Shown piece after piece: positions 1 to 8,757 of a stretch of DNA of 64,000 bases (its first letter is position 1; the number at the start of each line of letters is the position of its first letter). Source of the stretch: Rhodobacterales bacterium. GTDB lineage: Bacteria > Pseudomonadota > Alphaproteobacteria > Rhodobacterales > Rhodobacteraceae. Below the pieces are notes generated by a model that saw only the letters and a program-made list of their open reading frames with translations, did no database searches and was not told where the DNA came from. Location: contig PDRY01000013.1 in NCBI GenBank assembly GCA_002748265.1, positions 1-64,000 of the forward strand. The letters are read 5' to 3'. A program made the position numbers and the translations under genes.

Positions 1-67
1 CTGAATGATCTGTTCGTCGGTGAACCTCGTCTTCAGTTGTCCGTCCTTCAGTTGGGCGGACTCTACA
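1..67 (-). mobile_element. Edge of an IS3-family insertion sequence (start of orfA)
   Basis: On the minus strand the bases leaving the window read in frame as LKTRFTDEQIIQ. This is the conserved opening of IS3-family OrfA, the HTH_Tnp_1 helix-turn-helix protein, usually written K-x-R-F-T-x-E-Q-I-I. About 30 bases further out is a TGTAGAGTCC tip, typical of an IS3-family terminal repeat beginning with TG. Only the first dozen codons lie in the window, so completeness cannot be judged. No ATG is visible in frame; the start may be CTG or lie further upstream. Confidence 0.6.
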
Positions 68-372
68 CAAAACTGGAAGAGATTTAGGGGCTCAGGTCAC
101 GGCCGCACCATCCATATTCTTGCTGCGAACGCTGCTTCGCTGGGGGGAGGGGAGGCCGGTGACGTGGGATGTCACGCTGTCCGGCTCTTCTTTTGCAACA
201 GCTGCCTCGACGAATTGAGCGGTGAGTTCGTGGCGAAGCGGGATCAGAATGTGACTATCTAGATTGCAATTTCACAGCAGATGAGGTGTCAGCACCTCCG
301 ATGATGCAGGGCTAACAGGGTTCAGAGTTCCTGATTTTGGTCGGTGGGCGCCACCGCCCGCCCGCCCGCCCG
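68..372. other. Intergenic stretch without a supported gene
   Basis: Between the IS3 edge and the end of the metallophosphoesterase gene there is no convincing coding region: the open frames here lack ribosome binding sites and recognisable family motifs. A short CCGC tandem repeat (about 350-372) abuts the stop codon of the phosphoesterase gene. The stretch may be older mobile-element debris, but I cannot support that from the sequence. Confidence 0.4.
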
Positions 373-1188
373 CTAATCGGCAAATGGCCACGGTCCTGAG
401 AACTCTCCTGTGGGTATTGCGTCGGAAACTAAACCGGGGCCCGGTATCGTGACCCAGCGGCACGCCGTGATGCATCCGGGTTCCAACACGAGCTGCGGCT
501 CCTGATCGGCCCGATGATCGGTCAGTACGGCATGGCATGTCGCAGGTGATATTTGGCAGGTCACACGGCCGATCTGACCGGTGACCGCACGGTGAACATG
601 GCCCGAGATCATGCGCACGGGGGCGGCGTGCGCCTCGAGCCGCGCCATCATCGCGGCGCCGTTGCGCAGGTTGTCGGCATCCATCGCCCTTATCCCCGTA
701 TGCATCCATGGATGATGCGTGGCGATGACCGCAGGTTGCGGCCCGATGGCCGTCAGCGCGGCATCAAGGAAGGCCGCCCCTTCGGGCGAAAGCTCACCGT
801 GATGCGCGCCCTCCAGCAGGGTATCGAGGCCGATCACGGAAAACGGGCCAAAATCGCGAGCCCAGTGGATTGGTCCGCTTGCAGGCATCCAGGGCGCATC
901 AGAAAAGGCTGCGCGCATCGCCTCCCGCTGGTCGTGATTGCCGGGCACGGCCTGCCATGGCAGCTTCAGATCGGCCATGATCGCGGCGAAATGGGCGTAT
1001 TCGTCGGGCGTGCCGTGATCCGTCAGATCTCCGGTAACGATGACGCAATCAATCCCGTCCAGGTGCGGCTCTCTCGCGTTGATCGTCGCAACCGCGCGGC
1101 GCAATGCTTCGGCTGTATCCGAGCGTCCATAGGCCAACGCGCCGGGGGCAACGATATGCGTGTCGGTGATCTGGATGAAACCGGGCAT
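373..1188 (-). CDS. Calcineurin-like metallophosphoesterase (CpdA/GpdQ type)
   Basis: 271-aa cytoplasmic phosphodiesterase. The five metallophosphoesterase motifs are in order: D-x-H (D9, H11), GDLTD (53-57), GNHD (83-86), HH (158-159) and GHVH (196-199), which together bind a dinuclear metal centre. Length and motif spacing fit the CpdA/GpdQ class, which hydrolyses cyclic nucleotides or glycerophosphodiesters. It is the last gene of the ABC-transporter operon, and its ATG overlaps the ATPase stop by one base (TGATG), so the two are translationally coupled. The context suggests it cleaves the imported compound; a glycerophosphodiester or similar phosphodiester is my inference. Confidence 0.85.
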   Translation of the reverse strand: MPGFIQITDTHIVAPGALAYGRSDTAEALRRAVATINAREPHLDGIDCVIVTGDLTDHGTPDEYAHFAAIMADLKLPWQAVPGNHDQREAMRAAFSDAPWMPASGPIHWARDFGPFSVIGLDTLLEGAHHGELSPEGAAFLDAALTAIGPQPAVIATHHPWMHTGIRAMDADNLRNGAAMMARLEAHAAPVRMISGHVHRAVTGQIGRVTCQISPATCHAVLTDHRADQEPQLVLEPGCITACRWVTIPGPGLVSDAIPTGEFSGPWPFAD

Positions 1189-2219
1189 CAGGCGGCAGCT
1201 TCCTTAGGCAAGATGAGCAGCGCCTCCGGCGCGATGGACAGACGCACATCGGATCCCGGCTTGGGCGCGGACAAGCCGGTGTGCAAGGCAAAGAGCGGAG
1301 CCTCGGTCGCACCGGCCAGGGCGATGCGGTAATGCGTGCCAAGGAAGGTCACGGCTTCGACCTTCGCCGCAACGGGCCCTTGCGCGTCGAGCCGGATATC
1401 CTCGGCCCGGACCAGAACCTCATGCCCCTCCGCCGCGTTGGGCAAGGCCAGCACCCCGCCCGGCAGATGCAGCTGATCGGACTCGATCCGCCCAGACAGC
1501 GGCATCGCATCGCCGACAAAACGCGCGACAAAGCTGGTGGCGGGATTCCGATAGAGCGCCTCGGGCGTGCCGATCTGGGCAACCTCGCCGTGGCTCATCA
1601 CCGCCACCCGGTCAGCGATGGCCATGGCCTCGTCCTGGTCGTGGGTCACGAATATCGCGGTGATCCCGAACTGGCGCAGCAAGAGCGCCAATTCGTCGCG
1701 CAACTGCCCGCGCAACGCGGCATCAAGTGCCGAAAGCGGCTCATCGAGCAGCAGCACGCGCGGACGCGGTGCTATGGCGCGGGCCAAGGCCACGCGCTGA
1801 CGCTGGCCGCCCGACAGGGCCGAGATTGCGCGATCCGCATAGGCCTCAAGGCGGCACAGGGCGATGACCTCATCCACCCGCGCGTCAATCTCCGCGCGCG
1901 GCAGTTTCTGCATCTTGAGCCCGTAGCCGATGTTGCCGCGCACCGACATGTTGGGAAACAACGCGTAGGATTGGAACACCATGCCGATCTTGCGGGTTTC
2001 GACGGACTGATGCGTGACATCCTCGCCGTCAAAGACGATTTGGGCCCCTGGATCAGGGACTTCCAGCCCGGCAACGATGCGCAGCAATGTGGACTTGCCG
2101 CAGCCCGACGGGCCGAGGAGAGAGACGATCTCGCCTTTCGCGATCTCCAGGTCGGTGGGCAAAAGGGCCCTTGTGCCGCCGGGAAAGGTTTTGGCGATGT
2201 TCGTCAGTTTCAGTGTCAT
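1188..2219 (-). CDS. ABC transporter ATP-binding protein (spermidine/iron-type importer)
   Basis: 343-aa ATPase. Walker A GPSGCGKS lies at residues 36-43, Q-loop at about 83, signature LSGGQ at 135-139, Walker B LLLDEP at 156-161, followed by a TOBE-like C-terminal domain. This is the layout of the PotA/FbpC/MalK importer class. The ATG at 2219 was chosen because it overlaps the permease stop (ATGA); the open frame runs further upstream only as a shadow of the permease. It energises the two permeases encoded just upstream. Confidence 0.92.
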   Translation of the reverse strand: MTLKLTNIAKTFPGGTRALLPTDLEIAKGEIVSLLGPSGCGKSTLLRIVAGLEVPDPGAQIVFDGEDVTHQSVETRKIGMVFQSYALFPNMSVRGNIGYGLKMQKLPRAEIDARVDEVIALCRLEAYADRAISALSGGQRQRVALARAIAPRPRVLLLDEPLSALDAALRGQLRDELALLLRQFGITAIFVTHDQDEAMAIADRVAVMSHGEVAQIGTPEALYRNPATSFVARFVGDAMPLSGRIESDQLHLPGGVLALPNAAEGHEVLVRAEDIRLDAQGPVAAKVEAVTFLGTHYRIALAGATEAPLFALHTGLSAPKPGSDVRLSIAPEALLILPKEAAA

Positions 2220-3004
2220 TGCATAATCCTCTGAGCGCGGGCACTGGCCCACTGCATGGCCATCAGCAGCGGCACGATCATCACGAAGAAGACCAGCGTG
2301 TAGGCTGAGGCGATCTCGAGCCGCATGGAGGCGTAGCTGTCGGCCAGACCCACGGGCAGCGTTTTCAAGTAGGGCGTGTGCAGCATCCAGGTCAGGTTGA
2401 ATTCGCCAATGGACAGCGTGACCACGGTCAGCGCTCCGGCGAGGATACCCGGCAGCGCGTTTGGTACCACGATATCGACAAAGCGCCGGGCCGGTCCGGC
2501 CCCGAGGCTCGCTGCGCCCTCTTCCAGTGTCTTCAGGTCGATGGCCGCCAGAACCGAGAGGACAGAGCGCACCATGAAGGGCAGCGTATAGAGCACATGG
2601 CCAACCAGGATAAAAAGCCAACTGGTGCGGAAATCGGTCCAGCCGCCGTAGAGCTGAAGCAGCGCCAGTGCGAGCGCGAGGCCGGGAATGGCCAGCGGCA
2701 GAGAGATGAATTCTTCCAGCACGCGCGAGGCCCGGCCGGGATTGCGCGCCAACGCATAGGCGGCGGGCACACCGAGGATCAGCGTCACAACGAGGCAGGC
2801 TAGAGCCAGCCCGATCGACAGGAAGATGCTGTGGGAATAGAGCGTCCAGACCTCGCCGATCCATTTTAGCGTCAGACCCGAGGACAGGCCGCGGAAATAG
2901 TTCACCGTCAGCCCGGCGAGAACCGACTGGATAACCGGGATCAGCAGGAAGGCGCAGGCCAGCAGAGTGACGAGCAATGGGATGAATTTCGTCAGTGACC
3001 TCAT
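2216..3004 (-). CDS. ABC transporter permease, second subunit
   Basis: 262-aa inner-membrane permease of the PotC/FbpB type with about six membrane segments. The EAA loop is visible as EEGAASLGAGPARRF around residue 170. The ATG at 3004 is preceded by a good GGGAGG ribosome binding site. It lies 4 bases after the stop of the other permease and overlaps the ATPase start by 4 bases, so the three are one translational unit. It pairs with the 267-aa permease to form the transport channel. Confidence 0.9.
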   Translation of the reverse strand: MRSLTKFIPLLVTLLACAFLLIPVIQSVLAGLTVNYFRGLSSGLTLKWIGEVWTLYSHSIFLSIGLALACLVVTLILGVPAAYALARNPGRASRVLEEFISLPLAIPGLALALALLQLYGGWTDFRTSWLFILVGHVLYTLPFMVRSVLSVLAAIDLKTLEEGAASLGAGPARRFVDIVVPNALPGILAGALTVVTLSIGEFNLTWMLHTPYLKTLPVGLADSYASMRLEIASAYTLVFFVMIVPLLMAMQWASARAQRIMQ

Positions 3005-3008
3005 AGCG

Positions 3009-3812
3009 CTATCCTCCCACCGCCACGGTGTCGCCTGACAGGCTGCGCGCAATCAGCAGCAAGGCCCATGTCACCAGCCCCAGCACCACCGACAGGGCCG
3101 AGGCCATGGCGATGTTCGCTGACAGGGTGAACTCGGTATAGATCACCATCGGCAGCACATCGATATCCGTGGCGAGCGTGAAGGCGGTGCCGAAAGCGCC
3201 CATGGCTGTGGCAAAAGCGATGGCCCCGGCGGCGATCAACGCGGGAGCAAGCGCCGGTAAGAGCACGTCGATGACAATGCGGAGCGGCGATGCGCCCAGC
3301 GTTTGCGCGGCCTCCTCAAGCGCCGGATCGATCTTTTCAGCGGCCGCCATGACGGTGAGCAGCACTCTGGGGATCGAGAAATAGAGATAGCCGAGAAACA
3401 GCCCGAACACGGAATAGGCGAAGACAACGTGGCCGGGCGTGATGGAGTTCACAAGGCCCTGCCGCCCGCCCAGCAGAATGATCATGAAGCCCACCACGAC
3501 ACCCGGAAAGGCAAGCGGCAGCGTTAGGATCGACAGCAGCGCATTGCGCCCAAAGAAACGATGGCGCACCAGGAACAGCCCAGCGGTGGTCGAAATCGCA
3601 AGCGCCGTGACAGTGACGGCCAGCGACACCAAGACCGTCTGCAGCAGTGTCGACAGATAGCGCGGCGTCTGAAGGATCTGCAGATAGATCGCCCAACCTG
3701 AATCACCCTCGCCAGAGGCGAGGATCAGTCGGCCCAACGGGATCGCCAGAAAGGCCAGCGTAAAGATGGCGAGCGGCGAAAGGCAGAGCAACACAAAGTG
3801 GCGCTGCGACAT
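3009..3812 (-). CDS. ABC transporter permease, first subunit
   Basis: 267-aa inner-membrane permease with a PotB-like arrangement of about six hydrophobic helices. The EAA-type loop reads LEEAAQTLGASPLRI near residue 180. I chose the ATG at 3812 because a GGGGGA ribosome binding site sits just upstream; the frame extends further but into the intercistronic hairpin. It follows the binding-protein gene after 62 bases containing a strong stem-loop, so it is probably expressed at a lower level than the binding protein. Confidence 0.9.
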   Translation of the reverse strand: MSQRHFVLLCLSPLAIFTLAFLAIPLGRLILASGEGDSGWAIYLQILQTPRYLSTLLQTVLVSLAVTVTALAISTTAGLFLVRHRFFGRNALLSILTLPLAFPGVVVGFMIILLGGRQGLVNSITPGHVVFAYSVFGLFLGYLYFSIPRVLLTVMAAAEKIDPALEEAAQTLGASPLRIVIDVLLPALAPALIAAGAIAFATAMGAFGTAFTLATDIDVLPMVIYTEFTLSANIAMASALSVVLGLVTWALLLIARSLSGDTVAVGG

Positions 3813-3836
3813 GAAAAGTCCCCCGGTTGGCGTGAT

Positions 3837-3864
3837 GCGGGCGGGGCTGGATCGCCCCGCCCGC
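3837..3864 (-). terminator. Intercistronic hairpin between binding-protein and permease genes
   Basis: A perfect 11-bp G/C stem (3837-3847 with 3854-3864) closes a 6-base loop. There is no U-run, and the downstream genes continue the operon. It is therefore more likely a partial attenuator or an mRNA 3'-end stabiliser that raises binding protein over permease than a full terminator. Confidence 0.65.
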
Positions 3865-3874
3865 AACGGTGTGA

Positions 3875-4870
3875 TTACTTGACTTCGGCCAGATAGCGTT
3901 CGCCGAATGCGGCCTGGACGCGCTCCATCTCGGCATAATCCAGTGCGACGGCCCGCTCATAATCGGACGCGGGCAGGAACTTTTCCGCGACCTCGGCGGG
4001 CAGCTCCACCGGGCGGGCGGGCTGCAAATACGCATTGGTCCAGATCGCCTGACCCTCATCCGACAGGATGAAGTCCAGCACGCGCTTGCCCGCATCTTCG
4101 TTCGGAGCACCTGCGACAAGGCTCATGACATAGGGCACGCGCACCGAGCCTTCGCAGGGCAGCACGAACTCGAAATTACCATCTTCCTCGTATTTGCCGC
4201 GATAAGCATTGAAATCGTAATCGAACAGGATCGGGATTTCGCCCGAGACAACCCGCGCGAACGAGGTCTGCTTGGGCACGATCGGATCGTTTTCGGCCAG
4301 GGTGTTGAAGTACTCAATCGCCGGGTCGAAATTGCCCAGATCGCCGCCATGGGCCATATTCACCGCCACGGCACCAGCATAGCCGACAAAGGCCGACGAC
4401 GGATCGAGATAGCCGACCATGCCGCGATATTCGGGCTTGGTCAGATCGGCCCAGCATTGCGGGACAGGCGCACCGCCCAGGGCATCGACGTTCACGAAGA
4501 GGCCCAGCGTGCCGTAATGGATCGCAAACCACTTACCCTCCGGGTCCTTCAGACCTTCGGGGATTTCGTCAAAACCTGCGGGCTTGTAGGCCTGCGTGAC
4601 ACCTTCGGTGCCAGCCTTGATGCCGGTGGTCACGCCGTAATAGGCGACATCGGCGACCGGGCTGGCGCGCTCGGCCAGAAGCTGGCTGAGTGTCTGGCCC
4701 GAGTTCTTGTTGTCATGGGGCATCTGGATGTCGAGCTTTTCGTCAATCGCTTCGAGCATCGAAGCCCAGTCGGCCCATTGCGGCGGACAGTTGTAGCAAA
4801 CGGCGTCTTCGGCAGCAGCCGGGGCGGCGATTGCGGTTGCGAAAAGAACGGTGAGAACAGTATGTTTCAT
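3875..4870 (-). CDS. Periplasmic substrate-binding protein of the ABC importer
   Basis: 331-aa extracellular solute-binding protein of the class that feeds PotABC/FbpABC-like importers. Residues 1-22 form a signal peptide (short charged N-terminus, hydrophobic core, cleavage after AAA), and the mature protein starts near EDAVCYN. The ATG at 4870 lies 4 bases after the LacI stop codon. The ligand cannot be read from sequence. The linked phosphoesterase argues for a phosphorylated or phosphodiester ligand; iron or polyamine ligands are the usual default annotations for this family. Confidence 0.87.
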   Translation of the reverse strand: MKHTVLTVLFATAIAAPAAAEDAVCYNCPPQWADWASMLEAIDEKLDIQMPHDNKNSGQTLSQLLAERASPVADVAYYGVTTGIKAGTEGVTQAYKPAGFDEIPEGLKDPEGKWFAIHYGTLGLFVNVDALGGAPVPQCWADLTKPEYRGMVGYLDPSSAFVGYAGAVAVNMAHGGDLGNFDPAIEYFNTLAENDPIVPKQTSFARVVSGEIPILFDYDFNAYRGKYEEDGNFEFVLPCEGSVRVPYVMSLVAGAPNEDAGKRVLDFILSDEGQAIWTNAYLQPARPVELPAEVAEKFLPASDYERAVALDYAEMERVQAAFGERYLAEVK

Positions 4871-4874
4871 TGGT

Positions 4875-5963
4875 TCATCCTTGTTTGAGATCGGTCTTGA
4901 GCGAGTGAACAGACGGCGGCCAGGGGGCAACCTGGTCGTCGTCACAGCTTTCCATGCACGGGCGAGCAAGCGTGGCACCTGCACGGAAATCGAAGGGCAA
5001 GGGGGGGCGCTGCGTGCTGGCCCTTCCTTGCATCAAATCCAGTAGAGTTTGCGCGGCCTGGCGCCCCATGACGTCAGGCTTGGTCTCGATGGTGGCCAGG
5101 GGCACATCAAGCAGGCGGCCGATCTCGATCCCGTCGAAGCCGACAACCGACAGGTCCTGCGGCACGCTTTTGCCCATCAGACGGGCCGCCTTTTGCACGG
5201 CAATGGCCAGAAAGTCGTTCGACGCAAAAATCGCCGTTAGCCCATCCAGAGATGCGAGCGTTTCGGCCAGCACTTCGGGCGTATTTGCTTCAGCCTCACT
5301 CAACTCGATCAGCGCGGGATCCGGCAGCCCCCGCGCCCGGCACTCAGCGTGAAACCCCGCATAGCGGTTGCGTGACCGGTCCGAGCTGGAGAACCGCAAG
5401 GACAGAAAGGCTGTCTTCTGATGGCCGAGATCGGCGAACCGCCGCGCGACCTCTCGCGCGGCATCGAAATTGTCCACATAAGCGGTCAGGAACCCGTCGA
5501 GCGGATCGTGAAACATCAGTGAGACCGGCACGCCCCGTGCCCGCGCCTGCTTCAAGGCCGGGCTGCGCTCAGGGGCGACCATGGTCGCGATCAGCCCGTC
5601 GACCTCCTTGGCGACGAGGGTCGCAATGGCCTCGTTATCGACATCGCCGTCATAGTTCGAACTGGCGATCAGGAGCTGGTAGCCCGCACCCTTCAAAGCC
5701 TCCTGCACGCCCTGCACGGCCTCAGCGAAGACCGGGTTGGCCAGGGACGGAACCAGACAGCCAATGGTCATGCTGCGCCCTCCTTGCAAGGCGCGGCCAA
5801 TGGCACTGAAGGAAAAGCCCAGATCGCGTGCCGCCTTTTCCACCCGTTCGCGCACGTCAGCGCTCGCCGGGCCGGATTTGTTCAGGACGCGACTGGCGGT
5901 GGCGATTCCGCAACCAGCCTCGCGCGCGACATCCTTGATCGTGATCTTCTGGCGCAGGTCCAA
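4875..5963 (-). CDS. LacI-family transcriptional regulator
   Basis: About 362 aa. The N-terminal helix-turn-helix reads ITIKDVAREAG followed by TASRVLN, which is the LacI DNA-reading motif; the rest is a periplasmic-binding-like effector domain (IGCLVPSLANPVFAE). No ATG precedes the HTH at normal distance. The TTG at 5963, with AGAGGG about 8 bases upstream, gives the usual short N-terminus, so I prefer it over the distant in-frame ATG. It is the first gene of the transporter operon, and an operator-like palindrome lies 16 bases upstream, so it probably represses the whole operon, itself included. Confidence 0.88.
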   Translation of the reverse strand: MDLRQKITIKDVAREAGCGIATASRVLNKSGPASADVRERVEKAARDLGFSFSAIGRALQGGRSMTIGCLVPSLANPVFAEAVQGVQEALKGAGYQLLIASSNYDGDVDNEAIATLVAKEVDGLIATMVAPERSPALKQARARGVPVSLMFHDPLDGFLTAYVDNFDAAREVARRFADLGHQKTAFLSLRFSSSDRSRNRYAGFHAECRARGLPDPALIELSEAEANTPEVLAETLASLDGLTAIFASNDFLAIAVQKAARLMGKSVPQDLSVVGFDGIEIGRLLDVPLATIETKPDVMGRQAAQTLLDLMQGRASTQRPPLPFDFRAGATLARPCMESCDDDQVAPWPPSVHSLKTDLKQG

Positions 5964-5978
5964 GGAATGATGCCCTCT

Positions 5979-5990
5979 GGAAACGTTTCC
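5979..5990. promoter_or_regulatory. LacI-family operator
   Basis: GGAAACGTTTCC is a perfect 12-bp palindrome with the central CpG typical of LacI/GalR operators. It sits just upstream of the TTG start of the LacI-type gene. Binding there would block transcription of the regulator-transporter-phosphoesterase operon until the effector is bound. Confidence 0.75.
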
Positions 5991-6208
5991 ACAACATGTA
6001 CAGATGATTCCCAACAGGAGTATGACACCGCGCGGTTTCCGCACTCTGAGACAAACACTTCGAGCTGGGAGCCGCTTGGCGCGCCCTTGAGAAATGTGGT
6101 GCGCTCGGTCGGCAACAGTCCTGTGGACCTTCCCGACCCACGTGTAGTTGTAGATTCACATCTGGCGCTTTGCGCGATCACTGAAAGGATTTGCCGAGCA
6201 TCTTGAAG

Positions 6209-6906
6209 GGTGCTGTCAGACGAATTCTTACTCGTCTCAGATGCCCGGGCTAGCGCGATTTTATGCCACACAGAATTGCCTCCCGTCGGAAACCGACTGA
6301 TCGCCGAGTTCCTTAAAGTGCAGTCGGCTAAGGAAGTGTTTCTGATGGCTGAAGAGGTTGAAGATGGCGAAGTGAACTGAGGTAAATGTCTTCAGTGAGG
6401 CCATTGACCGAAAGCGGCTCGGTACGATCCAAGTGTGTCGGTCACGATTTCATGCGGGGAGCCGTGCCTAGAGAGTCATTTGCTCAGCATTTTCAGTGCC
6501 GCGCTTCGATCTCGGCGCTTGGACGCATAGCTTTCGAGCACCACACCTTCGTGGTCGATGGCGCACCAGAGATAAAGTCACTCTCCATTGATCTTCACAA
6601 AGACCTCATCGAGATGCCACCGCCAGCTTGAGTGCATACTGGACCGTTGATGTCGGATATGCTTGGCAAAGATCGGGCCAAAGCGGTTCCACTCAAAGCG
6701 CAGGGTTTCGAGGCGGATATCGATCCCGCGTTCGTGCAGATGTCCTCAACTTGGCGCAAACTGAGCGGATAACGGATGTAGTACATCACTGTAAATCTGA
6801 TGATCTCGGGGCGGGTTTTGAAGTGTCCTAAAGGGGAGGGGCTGGTCATGCCACGAGGCTAGGTCTCCGCCTTGAGCTGCTCAAGCTGAGTTCCTCTGAC
6901 AGGACC
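6209..6906 (-). mobile_element. Decayed IS6-family element, copy A
   Basis: Terminal inverted repeats of the form CTGTCAGANGAA lie at 6213 and, inverted, at about 6903. Between them the minus strand encodes an IS6-family transposase in broken frames. From about 6849 come the N-terminal segment FKTRPEIIRFTVMYYIRYPLSL, then HLDEVFVKINGE, LYLWCAIDHEGVVLESY and EIVTDTLGSYRAAFG, interrupted by a frameshift after LRQVED and several stop codons. At roughly 700 bp it is shorter than an intact element of about 800 bp. It lies immediately before the CRISPR array and may have clipped that end of the locus. Confidence 0.8.
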
Positions 6907-6985
6907 CCTGGGGGAGATGCCTAATAGCAGGCAGTCTTAGGTGGCTGCCGTTCGAAGTGATCATATGGTCGGTATGCATTATGAC

Positions 6986-8339
6986 GTTGCGGCTGGACCG
7001 CGAATTTTGAACAGCTACAATCGCCTAGGACAACAAGATTGCCGCCGACAAGTTGCGGCTGGACCGCGAATTTTGAACAGCTACAATCGGTCCGGTGAAC
7101 GGTCACCGACGCGCCAGGTTGCGGCTGGACCGCGAATTTTGAACAGCTACAATAGCCGCTCGTCATAGGCGCCTCGGCCTAGCGTTGCGGCTGGACCGCG
7201 AATTTTGAACAGCTACAATTTGGTTGATCGTCACCCCGTCGCCGCGCACGTTGCGGCTGGACCGCGAATTTTGAACAGCTACAATTGCCTCGCGGTCGAT
7301 GATCGCCATCTCGGCGTTGCGGCTGGACCGCGAATTTTGAACAGCTACAATAACCAGCTTGTGGTCCGCGGGCAGGCGCTGTTGCGGCTGGACCGCGAAT
7401 TTTGAACAGCTACAATGCCGTCTCTAGACGCATGGTCACCATTCGGGTTGCGGCTGGACCGCGAATTTTGAACAGCTACAATGTCCAGCTCCGCGAGGAC
7501 GCCCGCCGCACGTTGCGGCTGGACCGCGAATTTTGAACAGCTACAATGCAGCGGCGCTATGACATCCGTGTGGATCTGTTGCGGCTGGACCGCGAATTTT
7601 GAACAGCTACAATCAGAGCGAACGGATAGTGATCGAGATCGTCGTTGCGGCTGGACCGCGAATTTTGAACAGCTACAATTCGCCGGATGCCGTTGTTAGC
7701 GCGATTGGGGTTGCGGCTGGACCGCGAATTTTGAACAGCTACAATAATTCAGTTGGGCATGTAGTCGGCAGACATGTTGCGGCTGGACCGCGAATTTTGA
7801 ACAGCTACAATCCAGGGCTTCGACAGGCGTCGGCCCCATGAGTTGCGGCTGGACCGCGAATTTTGAACAGCTACAATAAAGACGAACAAACCCAACAGGC
7901 TTTGCTTGTTGCGGCTGGACCGCGAATTTTGAACAGCTACAATGCATATTGCTCCGGGTCGACTTCCTCGATCGTTGCGGCTGGACCGCGAATTTTGAAC
8001 AGCTACAATGAGCGGATTAAAGCCAGCATCCTCAAGGCGGTTGCGACTGGACCGCGAATTTTGAACAGCTACAATGGATGGCAGCAGCGCCACGATGGGT
8101 GCGAGGTTGCGGCTGGACCGCGAATTTTGAACAGCTACAATAACCTCGACGGGGCCAGCGGCATCAGTGACGTTGCGGCTGGACCGCGAATTTTGAACAG
8201 CTACAATTGGGCTGCACATCACCACCGACAAAATCGAGTTGCGGCTGGACCGCGAATTTTGAACAGCTACAATGGTATCGTCCACGGAGATGGCAGAGCA
8301 TTTGTTGCGGCTGGACCGCGAATTTTGAACAGCTACAAT
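6986..8339 (+). CRISPR. Type II-C CRISPR array, 21 repeats and 20 spacers
   Basis: Twenty-one 36-bp repeats begin GTTGCGGCTGG and end CAGCTACAAT, spaced by 29-30-nt spacers (first repeat 6986-7021, last 8304-8339). All repeats are identical except repeat 17 (8040-8075), which has G to A at position 7. The end sequences (GTTG...CTACAAT) match the pattern of Neisseria-type II-C repeats, so crRNAs should read spacer then repeat on the plus strand, towards cas2. Each repeat ends in TACAAT, with CTGGAC 17 bases upstream, resembling a promoter inside each repeat. Open frames through the array are artefacts of the repeat period. Confidence 0.98.
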
Positions 8340-8389
8340 AGATCCTTTCGTAGAGGCTTGTTTTTGCAAGGCTTTACGAAAGGATCTTT
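8340..8389. terminator. Long hairpin at the array end
   Basis: Directly after the last repeat, an arm starting AGATCCTTTCGTA (8340-8360) pairs with 8366-8387 across a TTTTT loop. The stem is about 21 bp, with one mismatch and one wobble pair. It is placed to terminate the pre-crRNA transcript running right, and possibly the cas operon running left, whose last stop is at 8413. The U-run after the stem is short (TTT), so its efficiency is uncertain. Confidence 0.65.
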
Positions 8390-8412
8390 GATGTGAATTC
8401 GATCGAATCGTT

Positions 8413-8757
8413 TCAAAAGAGCACCAGTTGCTTCGGATTTTCCCGAGCCGTTCTGCGGCCTTGGTCTGAGAAGTGCACGATATCACGATACTGTCGGTCT
8501 GTGAAATTCAGGATCTGAACGTCACCGGATTCTGGCAGGTTGCGTTCAATTCTTGTCACCCGGGTTGAAAATGCCTCCTTGCCGTTCACGAACCGCGCAT
8601 AAACCGAGAACTGGCTTCGTTCAAAACCTTCATCCAGTAAGAAGTTGCGGAAAGTGCCAGCGTCCTTGCGCTGTTTTCTTGTGTCTGTCGGCAGGTCGAA
8701 CATGACGAGAATCCACATCAGACGGTATCCTGATAGCTGTGTGTCGGCCGTGGTCAT
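8413..8757 (-). CDS. cas2: CRISPR-associated endoribonuclease Cas2
   Basis: 114 aa, the small ferredoxin-fold partner of Cas1 in the spacer-integration complex. The first beta strand WILVMFDLPTDT ends in the conserved Asp (D21). RKQRKDAGTFRNFLLDEGFERSQ and SVYARF follow in the usual Cas2 order. The ATG at 8757 overlaps the cas1 stop (ATGA), giving a cas9-cas1-cas2 operon. No csn2 or cas4 follows, which places the locus in subtype II-C. Confidence 0.96.
   Translation of the reverse strand: MTTADTQLSGYRLMWILVMFDLPTDTRKQRKDAGTFRNFLLDEGFERSQFSVYARFVNGKEAFSTRVTRIERNLPESGDVQILNFTDRQYRDIVHFSDQGRRTARENPKQLVLF

Noticed and set aside
7022-8303. Self-targeting spacers
   Set aside because: By eye none of the 20 spacers showed a clear match to other parts of this window, but this is not an exhaustive search; a spacer search against the full genome and phage collections would decide.
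6921-8486. Open reading frames through the CRISPR array on both strands
   Set aside because: Their products are periodic copies of the 36-bp repeat; the 66-base period is divisible by three, which keeps frames open artificially.
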